A DNA stretch of 64,000 nucleotides from Prunus persica (GCF_000346465.2 NC_034010.1:26064643-26128642); one strand, 5' to 3'; shown: positions 44,210 through 59,684, counted from the first letter of the stretch. The notes: generated from the sequence alone by a model not told the origin. Translations and numbers: made by a program.

Positions 44210-44572
44210 ATCAGTAGTTAAGGTAAGGAAGATATGGTGTGAGTGCATATGGAAGACATTGATCACAAAATTTCGGATTCGGATTCGGATCCTCTACCGG
44301 TTCTTAATGCGCGCTTGTCCCTTTGCTTGCCTTTTAATCTTAACTGTACAACACAAATTCAAAAGGTATGTGAACAAAAGAGTAGTGCACTTTTGGATAT
44401 GGGTGGGATCAAAGGTACGAATTCCTTAGATTTGTAATGCATGGCTAGGATCGAGGCAAACATGTGAAACGCATGGCTACTTCTTATTATAAATACATGA
44501 TGTTCTTGGATGAGCTTGCCCCATCTTTTCCAAGTAGTACGTTTTCTAGGTATTGTAGTGAGACCCCCCATA
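44210..44572 (+). promoter_or_regulatory. Subtilase B promoter and leader
   Basis: Homologous to the region before subtilase A. TATAAATA at 44488-44495, 78 bases before the ATG. Immediately upstream (about 43990-44215) is a 220-base stretch not found before subtilase A (ATACCCACGTGCTATTCACG, then AATTCTTAATACATTCTCTC), probably an insertion such as a solo LTR; this was not resolved. Confidence 0.65.
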
Positions 44573-48147
<3,575 letters not shown>

Positions 48148-48530
48148 TGTAAGAATAAGAAAAAGCAAATTGCACTGCTGAGGATCAAATGCAAATTGCA
48201 CTCTAATATTTAATATATATCGATTATGAGTGATGAGACTTTACTATTATCTTTTATTGTATTGTACTTGTTTTTTTAGGACATTTCCAATTGAGATGGA
48301 CGATAACATACTAAACTCACATATACTACACTGATGCTAGGACTCGGACCCAAGACCTTTCGTAAGAAGGAGTATTTGCTCCAAACCACTACACTAGTGG
48401 GTCATTTGTTGTTGTTTATGCTTAAATAACCTATTTCAAAATTGAGATATTGAATAATAAATTAGCTAGTTCATTAGTTTTTTTTTTTATATAAAAAAAA
48501 GAATAATCTAATTCAAAATTGAGATTCAAG
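48148..48530 (-). repeat. Subtilase B 3' flank with SINE-like repeat
   Basis: After the stop codon the flank matches that of copy A. At about 48275-48420 lies the SINE-like repeat, the best-kept copy: minus-strand GGTCTTGGGTCCGAGTCC resembles a polymerase III B box and TAGTGTAGTGGTTTGGAGC an A box. Confidence 0.45.
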
Positions 48531-49270
48531 ATGGCAAAAGTAAACGAGTGTCGTTCTCCCCCAGCGGAAGAAGCACGAAAGATGGTTGGTGAGAATGGTG
48601 TTGTGTCTATAAAGCAGCTCCACACAACAAGGTCATGGGACTTGGGGTTGTATGAAAAATGATTCCAACAATTTTTTTTGGGAGATTCAGTATTATATCC
48701 AATATTGAGGCCCAAATTATAAAAACACCCTACATAAATGGACTTTAGAAACACACTCAAAGTCCATTTACAACATAACAAAAAAACTTCAAACTTCATA
48801 GAAATTACAAAACTACCATCAATTTCTTAAAACAAGCCCCATCCCAAAATCTCATTCAAAAAACCCTCACTAGGGCATCAAAATAATTTATTAATCAAAA
48901 TTAAATTCAATAGGGTCGGCTGTCATTTTTTTATGTTTTTTTAGGATTTGTTTAATATTGTAGGGTTTATCTATATCACTAGTGCTGAGAATGGGTATAT
49001 GACTAAATATCTCTTCTTCTTTTTTTCAGCTAAACCCATGAGTGCCAATCTTAATTATGATGCTGAATTTGCATACGGAGCTGGCCAGATAAACCCTATC
49101 AGGGCTCCATATTCTGGTTTGGTATATGATGCCGCGGAAACAGATTACATCAAATTTTTGTGTGCACATGGCTACACCACCAAATTGTTGCAGATGATAA
49201 CAAAGAACAATAACAGCCAATGCTCATCAGAATCAAACGATGGAAATGTACTCAGTGATCACCTAAACCA
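48531..49270 (+). pseudogene. Subtilase fragment F2, 5' part, split by MITE and Copia
   Basis: Starts with a decayed propeptide end (EEARKMVGENGVVSI, KQLHTTRSWD). It is then interrupted by a MITE (48680-49013), then an acceptor and the beginning of exon 10 ([47 protein letters not shown]). It runs on to DGNVLSDHLN where the Copia LTR begins at 49271. It continues after the element at 54281. Unlike F1 and F3 it is not cut at the RABA2 junction, so it preserves the pre-rearrangement sequence. Confidence 0.85.
48680..49013. mobile_element. MULE-type MITE, copy 2
   Basis: About 334 bases, similar throughout to 41952-42301, inserted in the T-rich tract before the exon 10 acceptor of fragment F2. 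Fragments F1 and F3 have the tract without the element, so both filled and empty states are present here. Confidence 0.75.
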
Positions 49271-49801
49271 TGTTGATGTGTAACCCTTTGAGCTGAGTTT
49301 GCCGCCTAATCCCATTTCGTTTAAATGTTTCTGTTTTAGCTTTTTAAATTTTTCATTTTTCTGCTGTTTGTAATAAGGACCATTGGATTAGAGTCCAAGT
49401 GGCTCCTTAAGAGAGGTGTTAGATTGAGACAAGTGTAATCATATTATAGGATGATAATTTCAAAGGCTAGGATTAAATCTTGTATTGAGGCAGTTAGAGA
49501 AGAATCTCTCTTCTCTCTCCTCAACGGTTATATTCTTGGCAGCTGGTAATGAATGTGCAGATGCCTTCACTCTTCCAATTCTCTTCTGTTTTCATAGAGA
49601 GCAACGTTTCTCTTATTCACTCTCTCCCAGACACATCCAAATACAGACTCACAAAACTATGAATTCTATCATGGCCTTAGAGCCTGGTTCGTTTGTTTTG
49701 AGCTGGGCGTGATCTGTGAACAGAAAATCGAGCTCGTTCTGAGCTACCGTTGAGCTGATTTGGAGATCGAAGGAGTGAGTTCTTGCATCCAGGTGTCTCA
49801 T

Positions 49802-50707
49802 ATGGCAGGATCTGGAGCAGCTGAGCTTCGAACACCAGTTTTCCATGGAGAAAACTACGAATTCTGGAGTATTCGAATGAAGACTATTCTGAAATCGCAT
49901 GGTCTGTAGGATCTGGTCGAGAATGGGTTAAATGATTCAGACATGAAGAGGGAAAAAGAGGAGGTTGCAGATACTGAGAAGTCCATGGCTCGGATTCTGA
50001 TGAAGGATGCTCGTGCACTTGGATTGATCCAAAGTGCAGTTTCAGATCAGCTATTTCCAAGGATTGTGAATGAGGAGACCTCGAAGGGAGCTTGGGATGT
50101 TCTAAAACTAGAATTCAGAGGAGACAAACAGGTACGAAATGTCAAATTGCAAGGGTTGCGTAGGGAATTTGAATATACTCGCATGAAGGATAGTGAATCT
50201 TTATCTGTTTATCTGGTTAGATTACTTGATATGTTGAATCAAATGAAGAGTTATGGTGAGGAGTTATCTAGGGAGAGAATTGTGCAGAAATTATTGTTTA
50301 GTCTGCCTAAGTCCTATGATTCTATATGCTCTGTGATAGAGCACTCTAAGGACCTTGAAACTCTGGAAGTTCAAGAAGTGGTTGCCTCCTTGAAGAGTTT
50401 TGAGCTCAGATTGGATAGGCACACTGAGAATTCTTCAGAAAGAGCTTTTGCTAGTCTGAATGTTGAAGAAAAGAAGCCTAAAAATGAGAGTTTTTCTGAA
50501 AATCAGAGTTTTCAGAAAAGTGCTCCTGGAAATCAAAGCTTTCAAAAACATTGGAAGCCTAATGATGGAAACATAGCAGCTTGTAAGCATTGTGACAAGT
50601 TACATTATGGCAAATGTGGTATGAAGGCAAGCCTAAATGTCATGGATGTGGAAAATTTGGACATATGGTCCGAGATTGCAATGGAAATAGGAATGCACAT
50701 AGGGTGA
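49802..50707 (+). pseudogene. gag: Copia gag region, broken
   Basis: Begins MAGSGAAELRTPVFHGEN, with a TAG at 49907-49909 early in the frame, and is open again from there. It contains the gag helices (LPKSYDSICSVIEHSKDL). Near 50610 the frame shifts: the zinc-knuckle ([14 protein letters not shown]) continues in the next frame while this one ends at 50707. No full-length Gag can be made without recoding. Confidence 0.9.
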
Positions 50708-53700
50708 ATTATGCAAATGAGATGGAAGAAACTGGTACTCTATTCTATGTCTGTAATGCTGCAACAGATGTAAAGGTCAATCACTCTTGGTACATAGACA
50801 GTGGGTGTAGTAATCACATGACAGGAGATGAGGGACTTTTAGTAAATGTTCAAAGGGATTTGACTTCTAAGGTGAAGATGGGGACTGGAGAAGTGGTTTC
50901 AGTTACTGGAAAAGGAACTTTAGTGATAAAAACCAAGTTTGGTAAGAAGCACATACATGAAGTAATGCTTGTACCTGGTCTTGAAGAAAATTTGCTCAGT
51001 GTTGGGCAAATGATGGAACATGGCTACCATCTTGTGTTTGGAGAGAATATGGTGAGAATCTATGATGATCAGTCACTGGAGAATCTGATTGTGAAGGTGC
51101 AAATGACAAACAACAGATGCTTTCCATTAACAATGATGCCTGCCAGTGAGTTGGTTCTAAAAGCAAGTGTCACACATTGTTTGCAGACATGGCATAAGAG
51201 ATTTGTGCATTTAAATGAAAGAAGTATGAAGCTGCTTGAGAATCAAGGGATGGTTCATGGATTACCTCACTTGGAGCAAATGTCAGTGGTGTGTGATGGA
51301 TGTATGCAAGGAAAGCAGCATAGGGATTCTTTCCCTTTGGAATCCACTTGGAGAGCTTCAAATCCCCTAGAATTGGTTCACACAGACATCTGTGGACCAA
51401 TGAAAACAGAATCCCTCTCTGGAAACAGGTATTTCCTCCTGTTTACAGATGATCACACTAGGATGTCTTGGGTGTATTTCATTAGAAACAAATCAAGTGC
51501 ATTGGAGTGTTTCATGAAATTTAAAGCTATGACTGAGCTGCAAAGTGGGTTCAAGATAAAGAGTTTGAGAAGTGACAGGGGAGGAGAATTCTTGTCAGGA
51601 GAGTTTAACAGTTTCTGTGAAGAATCTGGCATTCAAAGACAATTAACAGTGGCTTACTCCCCTCAGCAGAATGGAGTAGCTGAGAGGAAGAATAGAACAG
51701 TGGTTGAAATGGCTAAGTCAATGATGCATGAGAAAAGTATCCCTTATGAGTTTTGGGCAGAGGCTGTAAATACTGCAGTCTATTTGCTGAATAGATGTCC
51801 TACCAAGGCTCTCAATAAGGTAACACCATTTGAGGCCTATACTGGCAGAAATACAGGGGTTGCACATTTAAAGATATTTGGATCCCCTTGTCATGTGCTT
51901 ATTCCTTCTGCATTAAGACATAAGCTTGAAGAAAACAGTCACAAGTGTATTTTTGTAGGCTATGGTCTTTGTGAAAAGGGATATAGACTGTTTGATCCAA
52001 GCAATAGGAAGATTATCCTGTCAAGGGATGTGAAATTTGATGAGAAAGGATTATGGAAATGGGAGAATGCTAGAGAAGGAGAAATGGCAGTGCTTGTACC
52101 TACTGGAAATCAAGACTATGCTCTAAATCCAGACTTGGATGCACCATTGCAAATACATGAAGAAGTCATAGCACTAGAAGAACCAAGTCAAAGCTTGGAT
52201 ACACAAACACAAGCAGATGTAGATACTACTCTGCAGGATGAAAGCATTGAAGAAAGTTCTCAAGTTTTTGATCATACACCAAAGAAATGGAAGAACATTA
52301 ATGACATTATGGCTCAGTGTAATATGTGCATTATGGAGCCTGAGAATTTTGAAGAAGCTGCTCTAGATGAGTCTTGGAGAAAGGCAATGGAAGCTGAGTT
52401 AGAAATGATTGAGAAGAATAACACTTGGCAGCTTGTGGAGAGACCCTTTAACAAACCAGTCATTGGTGTCAAATGGGTCTATAAGACCAAGCTTAATCTA
52501 GATGGCACTGTACATAAGAATAAGGCTCGATTAGTAGCTAAAGGCTACTCACAAAAACCTGGAATCGATTACAATGAGACTTTTGCCCCAGTGGCAAGGT
52601 TAGATACCATTAGGACTTTGATAGCCCTGGCTGCACAGAAGGAATGGCATTTATACCAACTGGATGTCAAGTCTGCATTTCTGAATGGAGTTCTAAAAGA
52701 AGAAGTATATGTGGAGCAGCCATAGGGTTTTGTGAAAAAGAATGAAGAAATCAAAGTGTATAAGCTGAACAAAGCCTTGTATGGATTAAAACAAGCCCCA
52801 AGGGCATGGTATGATGAGACAGATTCCTACTTCAACAAGGCAGGATTTAAGAAAAGTCCAAGTGAAGCTACACTTTACATTAAAACTGATGAAGGCTCAG
52901 GTATTCTCATTGTCTCTCTTTATGTGGATGACATTGTTTATACTGGAAGTTGTGTAAAAATGATTGAAGAATTCAAAAATGACATGATGAGGCATTATGA
53001 GATGACTGATCTCGGGCTGCTCTATCATTTTCTTGGCATGGGAGTTGTACAGACTGAGAAATACATATTTCTCCATCAGAAGAAGTATGCAATGAAAGTG
53101 ATTGAGAAGTTTGGTTTAAAAGGATGTAAGTCTGTGGCAACCCCCTTGGTTGCAAATGAAAGGCTGTGCAAAGAAGATGGAAGTGATATGGCAGATGAGA
53201 GTGAATATAGGCAGATTGTAGGCAGTCTGCTATATCTGACAGCTACTAGACCAGACATAATGTTTGCCTCTAGTTTGCTTGCCAGAATCATGCACAATCC
53301 CACTAAGAAACACATAGGAACAGCCAAAAGGGTGTTGAGATATGTTGAAGACACACTGGATTATGGAGTTGAGTTTAAAAAGGGCAAGGCAGCTACCTTA
53401 ATAGGCTACTGTGACAGTGACTGGGCAGGCAGTGAGGATGACAGAAGAAGTACCTCAGGATATGTGTTTACTTTGGGATCTGGCATGTTTTCATGGGCCT
53501 CAATCAAACAGAATACAGTAGCTCTGTCTACAGCTGAAGCAGAATATGTGAGTGCTGCTGAAGCAACATCACAAGCTAAATGACAAAGGTTTATACTTGA
53601 GGATTTTGGAGAGGAGCAAGTGGAAGGCACACCAATTCTGTGTGACAACACCTCTGCCATAGCAATGGCAAAGAATCCTGTCTTTCATCAGAAATCCAGG

Positions 53701-53892
53701 CACATAAGCGGGAAATTTCATTTCATCCGAGAAGCTATCCAAGCAAAGGAGATTGAGCTAATCTACTGCAAATCTGAAGATCAAATTGCAGATATCCTAA
53801 CCAAGGCTTTATCCAAGGATCGTTTTGTGCATCTCAGAGATCTACTTGGAGTTAAATCAGTCAAAGGGTTAGAAGGGAGTGTTGATGTGTAA
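50614..53892 (+). pseudogene. pol: Copia pol region (protease, integrase, RT, RNase H), broken
   Basis: Domains in order: zinc knuckle; protease ([13 protein letters not shown]); GAG-pre-integrase; integrase with [15 protein letters not shown] and [13 protein letters not shown]; reverse transcriptase ([11 protein letters not shown] to YVDDIVYTGS); RNase H (GYCDSDWAGSEDDRRSTSG to CKSEDQIADILTKAL). In-frame stops lie at 52723-52725 (early RT) and 53581-53583 (RNase H). The frame ends in the first bases of the 3' LTR. Catalytic residues otherwise look intact. Any present movement would depend on proteins from another copy. Confidence 0.92.
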
Positions 53893-54280
53893 CCCTTTGA
53901 GCTGAGTTTGCCGCCTAATCCCATTTCGTTTAAATGTTTCTGTTTTAGCTTTTTAAATTTTTCATTTTTCTGCTGTTTGTAATAAGGACCATTGGATTAG
54001 AGTCCAAGTGGCTCCTTAAGAGAGGTGTTAGATTGAGACAAGTGTAATCATCTTATAGGATGATAATTTCAAAGGCTAGGATTAAATCTTGTATTGAGGC
54101 AGTTAGAGAAGAATCTCTCTTCTCTCTCCTCAACGGTTATATTCTTGGCAGCTGGTAATGAATGTGCAGATGCCTTCACTCTTCCAATTCTCTTCTGTTT
54201 TCATAGAGAGCAACGTTTCTCTTATTCACTCTCTCCCAAACACATCCAAATACAGACTCACAAAACTATGAATTCTATCA

Positions 54281-54500
54281 AACCAACCATCCTTTGTGAT
54301 TTCCACCCAGCATCCAAATCAACTGTCACCAATGATCGACATATGAAGCTAAAGTTCTCGGTGCACCAAAAGCAATTGAAATCAAAGTTAATCCAAGCGT
54401 TCTTTCTTTCACATCTCCTGGGCAGAATCTATCTTTTTCAGTCACAGTAAATGGGTCAATTGAGAAATCCAAACGTTCAAGCGTTCTTTCGTTCACATCT
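54281..54500 (+). pseudogene. Subtilase fragment F2, 3' part
   Basis: Resumes the last exon after the Copia target duplication (PSFVISTQHPNQLS), with stops. It then reads GAPKAIEIKVNPSVLSF and GQNLSFSVTVNGSIE, matching the fn3-like tail of subtilases A and B. Homology ends near 54500, where RABA2-upstream-like scraps begin (TGCACTAGTGAGTCCATTAT). Confidence 0.85.
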
Positions 54501-54930
54501 CTATGGCGTCTGCAAAAGTGCTTTTGCTTTGTTAGTGAAAATTGAGCTGGGATGCACATGCACTAGTGAGTCCATTATCATTATGGGGGACCAAGTCATT
54601 ACCGATATGGTCCGTTTAACTTATAATTGTAACCAAACCGAACCAGGATCGTCTTCTTGACAAAAAGAAAAAACCATGATCACCCTAGTTGAAATGAAAT
54701 GGAAATGGAGATGTCATCATTATGACGCAACCAAATTGACGTAACCATGGAAGAACAATATGTGATTCACGAGGTTGGAGATTAAACAATGAACGACAAG
54801 TAAATTTATTGTGGCTTTAATTTCTTTTTCGAAGATCAGCTTATTAATCTCTTACACGTGTTGATTCCTTACCTCAATATCCCCTTAAGCTATAGGGGTT
54901 GATAAAAATACGTCAGCTAGATATAAGCGT
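54501..54930. other. Scraps of RABA2-upstream block and unassigned DNA
   Basis: 54500-54600 resembles 30450-30530. The remainder is AT-rich, with no gene or clear repeat recognised. Confidence 0.4.
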
Positions 54931-54934
54931 TATA

Positions 54935-55520
54935 CTTAAGGAAGAAATGGTTTGAGTGCGTGGAAGACTATGATCACAAAATTTCAGATTCGGATCCTCT
55001 GCAGGTTCTTATGTGCTTGTCATTCACTTGCCTTTTAATCTTAACCATACATCACAAATTCAAAAAGTGCGTGTGAACAAAAGAGTAGTGCATTTTGAAT
55101 GTGCGTGAGATCAAATGTGAATCATTAGATTTGTAATACACGTATGACTAGGATTAAAGCAAACATGTGAAACACATGGCTAAATCTTAGTATAAATACA
55201 TGATGTTCTTGGATGAGATTGCCCATCTTTTCCAAGCACGTTTATAGGTTTTGTAGTGACTCTGACCCCCATAATGGCTTTAGTTCCATGGTCGTTTCTC
55301 CTTCTCAGCGTGGCAACAGTATTTACCATTAAATCAGCTCAACAAGGTTTTTGTTTTTGTTTTTTTTTCAAATAGTTCCAACTTCTAAGCTACAACAGAG
55401 AATTAGCTAACCTAATTTATGATTATATATGCTATATGTTAAGTGATCATGTAATCCTGTATTGATGTGAGAATAAGAAAAATCAAATTGCACTACTGAG
55501 GATCAATACTTGTTTGGAGT
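54935..55520 (+). pseudogene. Subtilase C remnant: promoter, start codon and scraps
   Basis: Promoter homologous to copies A and B, with TATAAATA at 55191-55198 and ATG at 55274 (MALVPWSFLLLS). After about twelve codons the sequence jumps to the end of exon 7 (ACAGTATTTACCATTAAAT) and then to the 3' flank (CTGTATTGATGTGAGAATAA). The body of the gene was deleted. The promoter looks undamaged and might still be transcribed. Confidence 0.8.
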
Positions 55521-55539
55521 GATCACATGCAAATCCCAT

Positions 55540-55735
55540 CCCTCGTTGTTGTTGTTGTTTTTGTTTTTTTAGGACATTTTTTATTGAGAGGAGCGATAAC
55601 ATACTAAACTTACACATACTATACAGATGCTAGGACTCGAATTTGGAATCTTTCCTAAGAAAGAGCATTTGCTCCAAACCATTACACTAGTTGGTCATTT
55701 GTTGTTCTTGTTTATGCTAATAAACTTCATTGGGT
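55540..55735 (-). repeat. SINE-like repeat after subtilase C remnant
   Basis: Third copy of the repeat found after subtilases A and B, with GATGCTAGGACTCGAATTTG and CCAAACCATTACACTAGTTG. Confidence 0.45.
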
Positions 55736-55933
55736 TGTACGACAAATGATTCCAACAAATTTTTTTTTTTTTCCAGCTAAACCCATGAGTGCCAAACTTA
55801 ATTCTGATGCCCAATTTGCATACGGAGTTGGCCAGATAAACCCTATCAGGGATCCATATCCTGGTATGGTATATGATGCCGCGAAAACAGATCACCTCAA
55901 ATTTTTGCGTGCACATGGCTACACCAACAAATT
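55736..55933 (+). pseudogene. Subtilase fragment F3 (start of last exon)
   Basis: T-rich tract and acceptor, then AKPMSAKLNSDAQFAYGVG, GMVYDAAKTDHLKFL and AHGYTNKF, where RABA2-leader sequence takes over (VPICLF and stop). Same breakpoint as fragment F1. Confidence 0.85.
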
Positions 55934-57560
55934 TGTTCCCATTTGCTTATTTTAACGAGAAGGAGAAGAAAAAAGGTTCTGATCCGAGAGCATTTTCCTT
56001 TACCCTATGTTTCCTTCCCAATATGATTTTCTTGAGAAAAAGTGAGTGAGTAACAAGAGAAGAGACTAACCAAAAAAACAATGGCGAGAAAGAATGGATC
56101 TTTTTTTAACGGGATTTGAATATTGGTGGGTTTTCTTGGGGATGTAAGGAGAAGAAGAAGAAGAAGAAGATAAAAAAAGGAAAATGGATGAAAATGCACT
56201 CAAAACCGACGAGCGGAATTCGGAGAGTCTGTGTCAAGTAAACGACCCTTCAGATGACATGTCGTCTAGTTAACCTTTAGATGACATGTCGTCTAATTAA
56301 CTGAGCCTCGCTTAAAACTTTAAGGCCCCGTTTGGTGGGCTAGCTTGAATTGGTTATGATGGGCTTTGAAGCATTGGATTGGACTGGCTTGGACTAGCTA
56401 GGTTTTGAGCCATGTTCTATTCATTCTTGCACCAAACTGCAAATTGAAATTAACTTTATTTTTTAAAATAAATCTTATTTAAATTTTTTTTATTAACAAT
56501 AATTCTAACTTTTTTCCTCATATCGAAGTAAACCCCTCAAATTTTGCAAAAAGACTATAAACAGATGCAAAATCCTAATCAAACAAAGAAGATAACTCAT
56601 ATCAAGATTTAAAAAATTCTCTGTTTTGTCACTTTTTTTTTTTCAATATCTTTCTTTATCAACTAAAAATCATCTCTTTATCAAATAAAATCATATATAT
56701 ATATACATATTTTTTCATCAGAACCCTTTTTCTATTATTTAAATTTTATAAGAAGATAAATACAAGAGATAAATAAATTGTAATTTGAAACAAACAAAAA
56801 AAATCGATGAAATAACTTTCAAATTCAATAAAATACAAACTGAAAAACAACATTCAGAAGAAAGAAAAAAAGAAGGAATTATGCAAATTATGGAACCCCA
56901 ATATCATATTTGAAAAAATCTTCAATGACAAGGGAAAAAAAAAACCAAAAAGATCTTCAATCTTCAATAAAAAGAAATCAAACCCAAAAAGAAAAAAATC
57001 AAAGTGCTCAACATCGTCAACACATCTCAATATCTAACAACAAAATCGAAAAAGGAGTTCTTTCAAATTATCAAAGAAGAGGAGAATAGGGAGGAGAGAG
57101 GAGAAGAGAGAGAAGAGAAGAACTTGAGAAGAGGCGTGCTCACTGCTCAGTCTCATCGAGAGAAGAGAGAAGAGGCATGCTTGGAAAAGCCTCGGATTCT
57201 AAGCCCACATCTGGGCTTGGGTTCTAGAGCCATAGTTATTTGGGACATGGATCATATGTCCATATGCCGTTCAAGACACACTTAAACTCACCAAAAAATG
57301 GCTAGGACCCATGTCCATTTTAATTGAAAATATCAAGTCCAGTCCAGTCCACCAAACAAAGCCTAAGCCCATCATCAAGGCTCAAGGTGTATCCAGGCCC
57401 ACTTTGATTGGCCATTGAAGAGCCCAATTGTGTTTCTTATTTTATTTTTAGATAAATTTTAGTTTAGTATCATAAACCTTTACTCATGTTTTCAATATTA
57501 AAAACTAAGTATTCGATTATTTTGAAATTTTAGTAATGTGGTTCTTCTGGTAGACGGTTG
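55934..57560 (-). repeat. RABA2 leader/promoter, copy 3 (split by a transposon)
   Basis: Matches 29731-30290. It contains GACATGTCGTCTAGTTAAC duplicated locally (56256-56276 and 56281-56300). It is interrupted at 56324-57363 by a PIF/Harbinger-like element, then continues (AGGCCCACTTTGATTGGCC). No RABA2 coding sequence. Confidence 0.8.
56324..57363. mobile_element. PIF/Harbinger-like transposon (non-autonomous)
   Basis: Ends GGCCCCGTTTGGTGGGCT and, inverted, GGCTTTGTTTGGTGGACT. Flanked by TAA on both sides (56321-56323, 57364-57366). The parent RABA2 leader at 30140-30160 and copy 2 at 41663 show the uninterrupted CTTTAAG site. 1,040 bases, A-rich, no transposase frame; a plus-strand frame with RGEEREEKN repeats is low-complexity. 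Confidence 0.85.
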
Positions 57561-58196
57561 AAAAATCCGTTAAATAATAATATGGCACAACACACTTGTA
57601 TCCTTAATTCCAATAAAATATTTATAAAGTTTTTATCAAAAAAATAATAATAATAAATTAAGAAATATGGAAAATAAAAACCTTTACAATTTTAGGATAC
57701 CTTGGCATAAAATATTGAGGCGTGCAATGCAATGCAATAGTTCTAGATCATGGCATTTTTTCAGATGTTTTCTTTTTGGGTCCAAATTTTCTGATGTTGC
57801 TTGGGTACAACTATCACATGCAATAAGATTAAGCCCATTCTCAAACTCTTACTGAGAAACCCAAATTTAGTGTATTTTGTATCATGTCACATTGACATGC
57901 ATGAAGTTAATTATGCTGCCAGCGTTTTTTTTTCTTCTTAAATGTCTCAAATGTAAAGGTTAACTGTTTTTAATTATTTGAGCTATAATTGCTATGGTTC
58001 GAAACTCCTAAATGGCATCTAATGAATATTTATGTAAACCCCTTCTCTCCTAAATCGTTTGTACTGAAAAACTTACTTGAGCTACAACTTCATTGTTGTG
58101 CCTTTTCTTTTCCTTTTCTTTTGAATTACATTTGGTGATGATCAATTAGCTTAATTTTGGAGTTGGTCCCCATTGAGGGGTTAAGAATACTGCAGT
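57561..58196. other. Unit 3 spacer, homologous to unit 2
   Basis: Corresponds to 41850-42770 without the MITE. No gene. Confidence 0.5.
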
Positions 58197-58345
58197 GCTG
58201 GTGCAGAGCTACAAAACAAGAGAAGTTTCCTTCAATGAATGGGTGTAGTACAAGCAAGGCTGACGGCGGAAGAAGAAGCACGAAAGATGGCTGGTGTGGA
58301 AGGAAGGTGTACTGTGTCTGTCCCTGCTTCAGCGAAAAGAAGCAG
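58197..58345 (+). pseudogene. Intron-less subtilase propeptide fragment, unit 3
   Basis: Close copy of 42771-42925 (AEEEARKMAGVEG, then a frame change to FSEKKQL). Cut by the long-TIR element that follows. Confidence 0.7.
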
Positions 58346-59150
58346 TTACAGTGCTTCTGAAATATTGGTCAATTTGGTCAATTCTCATTTTACGAAAGTT
58401 AAAGTAACCCACTTTGCCCTCTTGACTAAGGTTTGATGTTCCACATTGCTTTTACCGTTAACTCCATTCAAAAGTCCGTTAAGTTTGATGACGTGGCAGG
58501 AGTGTTTTAGTAATTTTGTGCACCTAGGTTTTTTAATTACTTAAAAAAATTAAAATACAAACATAAAATTAAAAACAAAATAGATTTTAGAGAAAAACAA
58601 AAAACAAAAAAAAACCCTGCCCATCCCTTCTCCCCCAGTCGCACCAAATCCTCCCCTTCCTTCTCTGTCCTTTTACAACCCCACCACCACCACCCCCCAC
58701 CACCACCAACACCCCCCGGCCCCCCTCCCCGCGCCCGATTTTCTCACACCTCCCCCTACCTCTGGTTTTTTCTACCTTACTCCCACAAAAACCTAGCCCC
58801 ATACCCATTAATTAGCTTTCAAATTTCATGCCTCCAGTCCCAAAAATCAAAACAACAACAAATGAAGAGATGAGAGAGAGAGATAGATCAATTTTTTAAA
58901 GTTTTAAATTTTATGTTTGTCTTTTAATTTTTTTATTCATGATGAAGGTGGGTTCCACTTTGCCAAAAACTTAGATGCACAAAAGTACTAAAACACCCCT
59001 GTCACTCATCAAATTTAACAAACTTTTTGGATGGAATTGATGGCAAAGGACATTGTGGAACATCAAACCTTGATCAAAAGGACAAAGTAGGTCACTTTAA
59101 CTTTAATGGGATAAAGTGAGATTTGACCAATGTTTCAAGTTCTACTATAA
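58346..59150. mobile_element. Long terminal-inverted-repeat element
   Basis: Left arm (from GAAATATTGGTCAA through GGTTTGATGTTCCACATTG to GGAGTGTTTTAGTAATTTTG) and right arm read backwards (GAAACATTGGTCAA, GGTTTGATGTTCCACAATG, GGGGTGTTTTAGTACTTTTG) match over about 170 bases. The core is unusual: a C-rich stretch (58675-58735) made of CCACCACC and CCCCCC blocks. No transposase. Long TIRs suggest a MULE-like origin; the target duplication is not clear. Confidence 0.7.
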
Positions 59151-59179
59151 CAATTAAGCCTATATATTATTCATATCTT

Positions 59180-59684
59180 CTTCTTCTTATCCGCATGGGG
59201 ATTTGTTTTTTATACCTTTGTGTTTTGTGTTTGCGATGGGAAAGTTGATACATACAATAGGGGCCAATGGCCACAGAAAATTCCAATCCAATATCTAAAT
59301 GAGATAGGAGAGTAGTCTTGAGTGTCTGCGAAAGCGCTTTTGCTATTTGGTAGTGGGGCGCTTGAGCTGAGAGCACTAGTAAATCCATTATCATTGTGGC
59401 GGGCCAATTTAACACTCGACAATGTCGTGGAAAGTTAAAGTGACCAATTTAACACACCACAATCATGGTGATCAAAATTATTTTGTTTCCCGAAATTATG
59501 TATGTTAAATCATGGTGATCAAAATCATTTTCGACCTAGTGACCAAAGTTTCGAAAAATAAAATGAGACTTGACCAAAGTTTCAAGAGATACTATAGTAA
59601 ATAAGCCTTAAATTAATCAATGTCCACTCAAGTCAAGCTTAGATTTTCTTTTTTGAAAATTAAATTTTTAGCTACATGAAGGTT
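59180..59684. repeat. RABA2-upstream block, unit 3, and start of module 4
   Basis: Matches 30290-30810 nearly base for base in long stretches (ACAATCATGGTGATCAAAAT and others) up to the GAAAG target site of the short LTR element. Confidence 0.8.

Larger units (their letters stand above)
49271..54280 (+). mobile_element. Ty1/Copia LTR retrotransposon, nearly identical LTRs
   Basis: LTRs at 49271-49671 and 53880-54280, 401 bases each, begin TGTTGATG and end TCTATCA. I count two differences between them. Target duplication AACCA on both sides (49266-49270 and 54281-54285). A primer-site-like TGGCCTTAGAGCC follows the 5' LTR and a purine tract (GTTAGAAGGGAG) precedes the 3' LTR. The interior encodes gag, protease, integrase, RT and RNase H in Copia order but is broken by stops and a frameshift. 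It splits subtilase fragment F2. Confidence 0.97.

Noticed and set aside
57004..57285. Arg/Glu-rich plus-strand frame in the PIF/Harbinger-like element
   Set aside because: Low-complexity GAGAAGAG repeats, no transposase motif.
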